From Phlebotomus papatasi (lineage: Eukaryota > Arthropoda > Insecta > Diptera > Psychodidae): DNA of 64,000 nucleotides. Position 1 is the first letter of the stretch; every line of letters begins with the position of its first letter. The translations under genes and the position numbers were made by a program. The DNA lies in contig NC_077224.1 of assembly GCF_024763615.1 (NCBI RefSeq), positions 41,364,712-41,428,711 on the forward strand. Reading direction: 5' to 3'. Below the pieces are notes generated by a model that saw only the letters and a program-made list of their open reading frames with translations, did not search any database and was not told the origin of the DNA. Below are positions 56,361 through 64,000 of the stretch, in pieces.

Positions 56361-59300
56361 TTAATCATCGTCTAATCTCTGGCGGGCATTTTTCCTATTC
56401 ATTGGCTGAATCTTGCGTTTCTTGAAGAAACCAGGAATACTCGATGATGTTGCATCATCCAATTTTGTAACTTTCTCTTTGAATGTCCTCACTGGCTCTG
56501 GAATTGGCTGCTCCACCACTGGCGGGATGTACGCAGGTGTTACTTTCGGCAGCTGTAGATCCACATGCTTCTCCTCTCTGAATAAGAAATAATTGCTGTT
56601 AAGTGTAAAGCCGCAGATCAAAAAAGTAAACAACTAAGCCTGTTTTAGCTTATAGAAATCGTGATTCTTTCGTTAACTCTTTCGTCTCCTTTGGGACACT
56701 GGGTACCCATGGAAACAACAATTTTTTTAGACTATCTAGAATCGATAAAAATCCCATTCTTGTGGATGATTACAAACTATAAGGATGTACAAATCTAGGA
56801 TATTTTTTGCAGGATCCCAATTAACTCCTGAGCTGAGATATTCTTGGTCAAAAATCGTGAATTTTCGATTTTCTGCTTCCTTGCAAATCTTGTGACTTTT
56901 TTTTGATATTTCTAGACCCGAATAAGGAGAAACCTCTCTTGGTCAATAAGTATGATAACTAACAATTACAGATTACATAAATTCGAAAAACATTTTTTTC
57001 TTAAATTTTCAAAAAACTTGTTCAAACTTTACGGGTACTCTCGTCACCAAAAATCTAGAGGTCAAATGTAAGGTTATCCCGCCAATGCCCGCCATTTGCT
57101 TTTTGACACCAACCTTGTAAGAAAATTCCAAGCGAGAGCGAAATTTTTGCCAATATCAGGGAAGTTTTTCCTATTCTTCCAGATTTTGGTGAATTCTGAT
57201 TGTCCAGGAAGCGTTTTTTGGCTCTTGAGAAAGCTTAATGTGTCTGCAATGACATCGTCTTGAGAGAAATGTGTGTTAAAGTGTTATTATGTGAAATATT
57301 TTGAGGAATCTGTTGGCAAGCAGGAGCTGGGTGTCCTTTTTAGCACTTCCTGGACATCCCACAAGATACTGGTCAATAATTCTTCTTGTTTTAGTGATCA
57401 ACATTGTAAAGGAGTCATTTGACATGCAAAAATAATTCACAAAATTGATATTATTGGCTTTTGGAAAATTGAAGTTTGTCCAAGTTTGTATCCTTTGCGT
57501 TCTTTAGGGGACGAGAGTTCCCATGAGTTTTCCAATTTCCCAGAGGCGGAGAAAATTCTTTCTCTACAAAAGTATCATATTTGACCACTAAGACTTACAA
57601 TAAAGTGAGTTTTACTGAAATTCGTTCGCTGGATATGTTGTGGTCCGGAAAGAGTTAAAAAAAATGCATTTCATTTCCCAACTCAAATGAACATCAGTAA
57701 ACATTTAGAAAACTCTTAAAAGAATTTCAATTTTGGCGTATTTTTGAAATGATCTCAAGGAGATTCCGGTTACAAAGCGTCCCAGATTTCCGAACGAGCT
57801 AAATGTTGTAGGGGAACGCTTTCCGGTTTCGTACACACTTTAGCTTCGAACACTTGATCTTTATCTGATCTAGTGACAATTTATAGAGCTAGTCGAATGG
57901 TGTCTACACACTAGAAGCAATTTTCGTCACAAAATTGCCTTTTTTTTTTTTTAAATTCTGACCTTTCTGCCTACAAGGATAGGGAAATTTTCTTTAAAAA
58001 GGCATTTTTTTTTAAATTGCTCCTATAGTGTGTAGAGGCCTTAACTCTTTTACGTTATTAGAGTCATATATAACCCGGGGAAAAAGTTTTTTTTTTACTA
58101 TGTACATTAATTGAAATCTATCTGTTTGTGCACGACATCATAATAGAAGGATGTAAGATTCTTGGCTAATTTTCTCAAGATTCCAGATATTCAGGAAAAG
58201 AAAATATTTGAGATCAAAAGTCACTTTATGTGTGAAAAGTTTATGAAAGTGTTTTCGTGTCAACAATGCAGTTGGGACAGTTGGGACATTGTTTTTCTTT
58301 GTGAAATGCAGGTGGGACATCTTGCTCCTGGACATTTCATCTTATATCTGATGAATTATAACATATTTTGCAATATTTTATTTAGAGTATTCTGCAAGCG
58401 TGCAATATTGTGCAATTGTATTGTGTGTGAAAAAATATGTATACAAGTTTATTTTTGCCAAATACCACTCAAAAGTTTTCACTCAATGGAAATTTTTTTT
58501 CCTCTCAGAACTATTATACTTGATCATAAAGAATGAGGAAAAACTCAATTTTACATGAATTCACTTGCTGAATAAAAGTGTGACGCGAAAGAGTTAAGTC
58601 ACATATTTCTTGAAAAAAAAAATCAGATTCATAAAAGAAATACAGGGAGTTCCGGCTTGAGTGAAAACGAACTGAAAGAATTTGATATGAATTGCAGTCT
58701 ATTGGAAGCTCATTTATAAAATAATTTTTGAAATGCCCCTAAATGTATGCAAATATTTTACTTTGGCCCTGAAAATAGGCTGAAAAACTGGCGCCGAAAA
58801 TGTCTTGCATACATCACGGCGTTTCCATAACAATCCCAAAGAGATATCATGCAGACGTGCAAATTTACTGTGCCACTGTGGAGTTAATTCGCGGGCTTTT
58901 TTTTCAGTCCCGTAAAAATTCTTTCAAGGCGGAACTCTAATATGCGAAAAATATGAAATGTTCGAAGTTTGAGTTTGTGCAAAGGCTGAAGCTGAAAGCC
59001 CTCTCCTCTACTACAAAAACTAATAGTTTTGCAGTTATATAGCCGTCCAAAGGTAATGATTAAAGATCTTTTGTTCACGAGATCGAGCCTTGCAAAGTTT
59101 TCAGAATTACGATATAAAAGTTTATTGATTCATAGACCCCCTATAAGTTTTACCAAATTATACAAAATACAATTCATATTTGAATTGCTGAGAGAGCTGC
59201 GAGTAAAAACAGTCTATCGTAAGTATTTTCTTATTTAGAATAGCTGACTTTTGCTCTGACCGTGTCATTTGCAATAAAAATTATTTATCGATTTATGAAC

Positions 59301-61540
59301 GATAAATAAGTACCGCTTGATAAGCGATTAGAACTAGGTCAGGCATTTTAGGGATTTCAATGCCTTTCCAATGAACCCAAACTTGTTAAATATTTTAAGG
59401 AAAATGTGCTCCGAAATTTTTTTGATCTTTGATTTTGAAAAACTGTGATTATATCTCTGGTACACCTTTTAGATCAGTTGTTTTTTTATATGGAGCTGTT
59501 TGAATAATAATAATAATAACAATAATGGCACAAAGTTCCATAGAGGAACTAGGTCTTCCCACAAGGGGAGTTCAGGACATCCATTATTATTTTTCCTTAT
59601 ACAGGGATGGAATTGTCAGTCCCATGCCCCGTGGAAGCTCACTGGATGCAATCCGAACCCCTTTAACGCCAGAAAAATTCCTGGTGACCTAAAGGGGATT
59701 CGAACACGGGACACTTGCATCATAGAGCGAGTGCTCTACCACTTGATCCATTGAGTGACCATTGAGCTGTTTGAAGCCAACTCATAAATTCCTTCCAAAC
59801 TCAGCTTACACTTCGAGCTATGAAAAACTTTTTAGATTGAAATATAGAATATTTATCCCTTTTTATAAGGCACAGAGTCCTGTATACAAGGCATACCTCA
59901 ATTGTAACATATATCTTGTAACGCGTCACGAGTGCAGAAAAATTTCCATACGAATCTGTATGTGAATGTGAGAAAGTGGCTTCAACTTTGAAAGCCACTT
60001 GCCAGGGGAAAATTTCATAAAGTCACATCTATCTCTTTCTCAAAGGTTCTGGATATGTCTATCATATTCTTTCGCACTCTTCTTCTTCTTCTTCTTCTTT
60101 TGAACATCATACCAAATTAATTTTAATTCATTCAAAATTTGATTCCGAAAGAGTGTGATAGATATATTGAAATCTTTTGAGGAAGAAAAGGACAAGAATT
60201 TTGATTTCTTGAAATTTTTTCAGATCTAAAAGATGCGCTGAACGCATTAGGAATGATTTAAAAGTATTTCAGTTCACGAATGAAGGCTTCCAGTGTCTCT
60301 TATGGTAAAGCTATACTAAACTAACTTTCAAGTGTCCAAAAACTTGTAGATAATTCTAAAACCTTACCAAAATGGGAAAATTTGTACAAATGGTTAAGTA
60401 AGAATTTCTTAAAAAGAATAATTCTCCAATAATGTGTCTCTGGTACTCTGATCTCCGGTATCTGAGTCTCCGCAGTATGCATGTTTCCGATATCCGGGAC
60501 AGCTAATAACCACACCGATAAATTTGGCAGATTTGTCAGTATTTTAACAAAAATATTATCAGTAATAATGAAAATTTAGAAATTTTTATTTATAGTAATG
60601 AAATGGTTTTGTCAAAGAGAAAATTAATAAGTTACTGTAAGAAGAGAAAGACTGGAAACTTAAAAACGGGCATGAGGAATCTACTAGTGGTGGTGGCTCA
60701 ACAAGATTACTCTTCTTAAGGGTGCGTTGACTTGTGTGTTTTATATCGGATAAAAAGTTTCTCGAAGTTCCTTGCCCATCCGGATCTCTTTTATGGATTT
60801 TTATACAGTATTTTGTTAGTCAAGACTATGGTTTTTGTTTCTTTGGCATTGTACATTTTCTAGAAATCGATAAATATAAAAATTTATGGAATTTTGAGAA
60901 ACAAAAGAAGTATCCGAAATTGGAAACTGTCCGATATTTGACACAATTTCCTTATTATTATAATTATTTAAGTATTTTATTTAACCACTTATTTAACTGG
61001 TTGCAATTCAAATTTATTAAAATCTGTCAACTTCCGCGAAAGACAAAAAAAAATTAAAAAAAAATGTATAGAAAAAAAGAACCAGAAAACTTGTCATCTT
61101 TCATTTCCGCTTCAATAATTCTGATTATAAATGAATCACATCATTATACTAACATTTAATGATTATTAAAAATTATTTTCAAGAACACAGCCAAATGCAA
61201 TATCTGCCAATCCCAATAAATTACAACAAAACTCACGTTTTCGCAACTGTTTCCCATTTTCCATATGGGCCAGCACCGGGTGAAACATAAGTATCCACTG
61301 CCTGGTACTCTTCCTGCTTCTCCCATTTGCCCTTGATGCTCTCATCAGCATCGGCTGTCTGCACCCGACGCTGCTTCAGACGTTCTCGTTTGTTTTTGGC
61401 AACAAACTCATCGGCCATGTCTCGATGCATTTGGATCTCTTTGGCCGCCTCCAGCTCTTGCTTTTTCAGTGCCTCTTCGTTGATTTTATTGTACTCAGCC
61501 AAGGTCAGATAACCCTCCTTGGGTGCCTCCCAGACGGACT
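56361..61540 (-). CDS. WBP4: WBP4/FBP21 spliceosomal WW protein, last two exons (partial)
   Basis: Minus-strand exons 61540-61237 and 56577-56361 join across a 4659-bp GT-AG intron. The first begins SVWEAPKEGYLTLAEYN, the last strand of a WW domain (the W and P that bind proline-rich ligands), followed by a long charged helix. It ends with GPYGKWETV, matching the PYG-W motif of FBP21. The last exon ends TFKEKVTKLDDATSSSIPGF then FKKRKIQPMNRKNARQRLDD, the conserved C-terminus that contacts the Brr2 helicase. FBP21 joins the spliceosome at the B complex and restrains Brr2. The N-terminal zinc finger and the rest of the WW domain must lie upstream of 61540; I found no matching exon by 64000. The intron holds the inverted TTAA element and a SINE. 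The gene converges on the peroxiredoxin. Confidence 0.88.
56677..57654. mobile_element. TTAA-flanked 1-kb element, copy b (WBP4 intron)
   Basis: TTAA at 56673-56676 and 57655-57658 bound tips CTCTTTC and GAAAGAG. It is the reverse orientation of 37616-38622 and aligns throughout. The two copies are 18 kb apart in opposite orientation and about 980-1007 bp long. Confidence 0.78.
57899..58041. mobile_element. Short MITE with 'tctacacacta' ends
   Basis: Left gtgtctacacactagaagcaattt and right aaattgctcctatagtgtgtagaggc are inverted. The centre contains two long T runs. Related tips occur at 13076 and 48776. Confidence 0.65.
58042..59504. other. WBP4 intron, no further feature
   Basis: AT-rich sequence with a degenerate half of a GGGGA-tip MITE near 58918-59012. 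The 124-codon frame at 58162-58536 is low-complexity and matches no family I know. Confidence 0.4.
59505..59763 (-). mobile_element. tRNA-derived SINE, family 2, with (ATT)n tail
   Basis: On the minus strand it starts GGTCACTCAATGGATCAAGT, holds an A box (atcaagtggtagagc) and a B box (gtgttcgaatcccc), and ends in repeated ATT units. The 12-bp GAGCTGTTTGAA is present exactly at 59493-59504 and 59764-59775. Head, body, simple tail and duplication are all intact in 259 bp. The first ~75 bases fold only roughly as a tRNA, with one acceptor mismatch and an enlarged anticodon loop, so it is not a working tRNA gene. Confidence 0.86.
59990..60240. repeat. Dispersed repeat, uninterrupted copy
   Basis: Matches the two halves of 41654-41816 plus 42584-42712 as one block, and so serves as the empty-site reference for the insertion at 41817-42583. 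Boundaries are approximate. Confidence 0.55.
60720..60955. repeat. Decayed half of a GGGTAAG-type MITE
   Basis: The order agttccttgcccatccgga, ttggcattgtacatt, atttatggaattttgag and gaaattggaaact follows the right half of 43593-44018 with many changes. It explains the 107-codon frame at 60734-61057, which is not a gene. Confidence 0.5.
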
Positions 61541-62559
61541 CTGAAACCCAAATCATTAATTAAAATTGATTCGATTCCACCATAATACACCACGTGGAAC
61601 ATTCTGCTGAAATTTGAACGTTATCAAACATTTGAAACATGTTTCATTCATGTTTCGTGAAACACGGCTAAATAAATTAACCCATTCGCATCTGTGCCAT
61701 CGATCCCACCTATCGTATATTTAATCACAAATTAGATTATTTTTGATAATTTATTTCTGTGCAATTAATGTCCAAATTTCTGTCAGGAATGGATTTTTAG
61801 TTACTTCAGTCCTTCAATTATTTGGCAAAAATAGCCCGACATAGATGGAAATACTTTTTGTTGTTCATTTTCCACTACACGGAAAATCCTGCAAAGTTTT
61901 GGCTCGGAATGGCAGTCGAAAAATGTGATATCCCGTCGAAATTGTTAAAATCATCCTTTATCCTCTTTCCTGATTTAAATTCTTCTTGCCAATCTTGTTT
62001 TCTTGGATAGTCACTCTATCTAAATCAATGGAATTTGTAATGAATGAATTTAAAGAATTTAAATTCAGTGACAGTAAAGACGTATGTTTGACAGCAGCTC
62101 CCCGCACCCTCATAGTAGAAAAAAATATTCTTTTCAAAAAATCGTCTATTAATCTGTAAGGAATTAATGCCAAAATATGAACATACTATCCCCAGTATTT
62201 CCAGTACATTGACAGAATAGATTAAGTAGTGCCAATCCTTAAAATAAAACGGCTAGTTAAGGATGGTATATCTCACCTTCAATTGAAGATATTTGAATAA
62301 ATGATAGTTGAAAACTCTTCCCATGGTCATTTATATCAAAAATTGAACATTCTGCAATGCCATTTTTGACCATTTCAAGGACCAAGACCCCACATAAGCG
62401 ACTCTCTGATAGTTTGTCATAGTTTCAATAGTCTCAAGAACCTTAAATTGTAGTAGAATAATTTATAGGATTGTTAAGGTTTTTATTCAACCAAGTTTAG
62501 AAGTCCGGAAAATCAGTAAAAACTGCTGTAACGATGTGAATAAGTTATGCCTTGTCTAC
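61541..62559. other. Upstream part of WBP4, exon not found
   Basis: I searched the minus strand for the missing start of the WW domain and the U1-type zinc finger and saw neither. The stretch is AT-rich with no repeat match apart from short words. Confidence 0.4.
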
Positions 62560-63810
62560 ACAGAAAAAAAATATTTTGTAAAATTGTTCGTAAATTTGTC
62601 GGCTCCAAAGAAGTGTATTGTAAGTCTAAAATGTAAACTTTAGAGGAGATAGCTTTACAGTTTAACAGCTAAAATTTATTTCTATCAATTTTACTGCAAT
62701 TAATATACTTTCAGCTTTTGAAACTATTGTATCATACTTACGCATTGAATATCTTCTGGTTAACGCTACTTTTAAGTTATTTACAGTAAAATTGTGGGCA
62801 AAAAACTAGATAATTGAGCACGCTGATTTTCAGTTTTTTTTCTTGTAACTTTTCCAGAAATATCTTAATCAACATAAAATTTTGTGGGGATGTAGATCTA
62901 AGGTTTCTGCATCCAATGATATTAATCTTTTATTACTACTGTAAGCAGACTGACAATAGTCTTCTTTAGAACCGCCGAAATGTTTGTGAATTTTTATTGG
63001 GGACTTACGAAACGCTCGTAAATCGTATAATCCACAAACAAATTCATAAAACTTGGTACATTTTTTAACAAACATTGTTCGTAATATGATCACTTACAAG
63101 TATTTTTTTTTGTTTTTATTACAAACATTTGTTCGTAAATATTAGTAAACACACAAAAAATTGTCGTAAAATTTTGTCATTTGTTCGTAAATATTCGTAC
63201 AATATTCGCCAGTAACGAACAAATGACGAAATTTTACGAACATTTTTTGTGTGTTTACACGAACATTTATGAACAAACGTTTGTAAAAGTACAAAAAATG
63301 CTCGTCAAGTGATCATGTAAAAGTGATCATCTGAAAAAAGTACAAACTTTTACGAACTTGTTTGTGGTTTATATGATTTACGAGCATTTCGTAAGTCCCC
63401 AATAGAAATTCACAAACATTTACGAAGAATTTTACGATTTTTTTTGTGTAGATCGCATAAAGAAAAAAACTGACAAACTCGGACTTAAAAGTAGATCGTA
63501 TAACCCACAAAAAAGTTCGTAAAAGTTTGAACTTTTTTCACAAACATTGTTCGTTAGATGATCACTTGACGAGCATTTTTTGTACTTTTACATTGTGTAT
63601 ATATTGTTTGTCTGGCAAAAAATTTACGAACAAGTGAGAAAATTTTACGAACATTTTTTGTGTGTTTACGAACATTTACGAACAAATGTTTGTGGAAAAA
63701 GTACAAACCTTTACGAACTTGTTTGTGGGTTATACGATTTACGAGCATTGCGTAAATCCCCAGTAGGAATTTATAAACATTTACGAACAATTTTACAAAA
63801 TATTTTTTCT
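62560..63810. repeat. Foldback repeats rich in 'tttacgaac', two adjacent copies
   Basis: Two units (about 62575-63440 and 63490-63805) carry the same words as 32470-32930, such as aaatccccaataggaatt and acgagcatt, in opposing orientations. Each folds on itself. The larger unit contains extra interior. The short frames on both strands arise from it. Boundaries are approximate. Confidence 0.65.
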
Positions 63811-63875
63811 GTGTTTTTCATTTTTCATTGGAATAGCACCAATACTGATCTTTTCTTTCAATAAGCATTCTTTAT

Positions 63876-63981
63876 CTCTCTGCGTCGAGCAGAGAGGTCG
63901 CTCAGGGAAGCGGGTTGTGCTTCTCGGCCAGGGGAGGGGTCTTTTATCTCCTCACCGCTCAATACCCTCAGTATTGAGTGG
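63876..63981. other. Three consecutive GC-rich hairpins
   Basis: Stem 1 is CTCTCTGC/GCAGAGAG with a 5-base loop (63876-63896). Stem 2 is GGGAAGC/GCTTCTC with a 7-base loop and one G-T pair (63905-63925). Stem 3 is CCGCTCAATAC/GTATTGAGTGG with loop CCTCA and one G-T pair (63955-63981). The block stands out from its AT-rich surroundings. It could be a structured RNA or the edge of an element that continues past the window. Confidence 0.4.
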
Positions 63982-64000
63982 TTTAAAATCAAGTGTAAAA

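Noticed and set aside
58162..58536. 124-codon plus-strand frame in the WBP4 intron
   Set aside because: Cys- and Phe-rich low-complexity translation with no family resemblance; antisense frame also open by chance.
59690..59763. A functional tRNA gene on the minus strand
   Set aside because: The acceptor stem has a mismatch, the anticodon loop is enlarged and the T stem does not pair. It continues into a SINE body with an ATT tail and target duplication.

Overview
The window reads as AT-rich nuclear DNA from an insect, most likely a dipteran and plausibly a lower one such as a sand fly. The evidence is GT-AG introns from 58 bp to about 5 kb, insect-type proteins, and intergenic space filled with small inverted-repeat transposons. 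I cannot name the species from sequence alone. Seven protein-coding genes are supported. Five are complete in the window apart from minor start questions, and two (ETS and WBP4) continue beyond what I can find.

Layout. Positions 1-15489 hold no gene I can support; they are mostly MITEs, several nested. An ERG/FLI-class ETS transcription factor (+) contributes its last two coding exons at 15490-19569, and a pogo-type transposon relic sits in its intron. A divergent alpha-type nicotinic acetylcholine receptor subunit (+) spans 23625-35580 in four coding exons. The centriolar gene HYLS1 (+) follows about 300 bp downstream and converges on mRpL4 (-) with 64 bp between stop codons. A vesicular SLC30/ZnT zinc transporter (-) lies at 38791-44964 with a 5 kb intron full of MITEs. 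An OTUB1 deubiquitinase (-) lies at 50289-51396. An intronless 2-Cys peroxiredoxin (+) at 55617-56207 converges on the last exons of WBP4/FBP21 (-), a spliceosomal WW protein whose N-terminus is outside the identified part.

The genes have unrelated jobs (transcription, neurotransmission, centriole, mitochondrial translation, zinc storage, ubiquitin editing, peroxide removal, splicing), so this is ordinary eukaryotic neighbourhood rather than a pathway cluster. Two convergent pairs share very short 3' intergenic space, and one has overlapping poly(A) signals on opposite strands.

The accessory DNA is the most unusual part. At least fifteen short element families have inverted ends. Target duplications can be read directly, several proven by comparing interrupted with uninterrupted copies: TA (Tc1/mariner/pogo type), TTAA (piggyBac type), TTA (Harbinger type) and an 8-bp GCATCAAC (hAT type). 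The hAT-like element at 49199-50092 carries a 30-bp minisatellite whose consensus has no stop codon in any of the six frames and which contains a fresh 317-bp duplication. Two tRNA-derived SINEs have perfect 11- and 12-bp target duplications. Relics of pogo, mariner/Tc1 and Jockey proteins and a possible solo LTR are also present. A run of three GC-rich hairpins closes the window.
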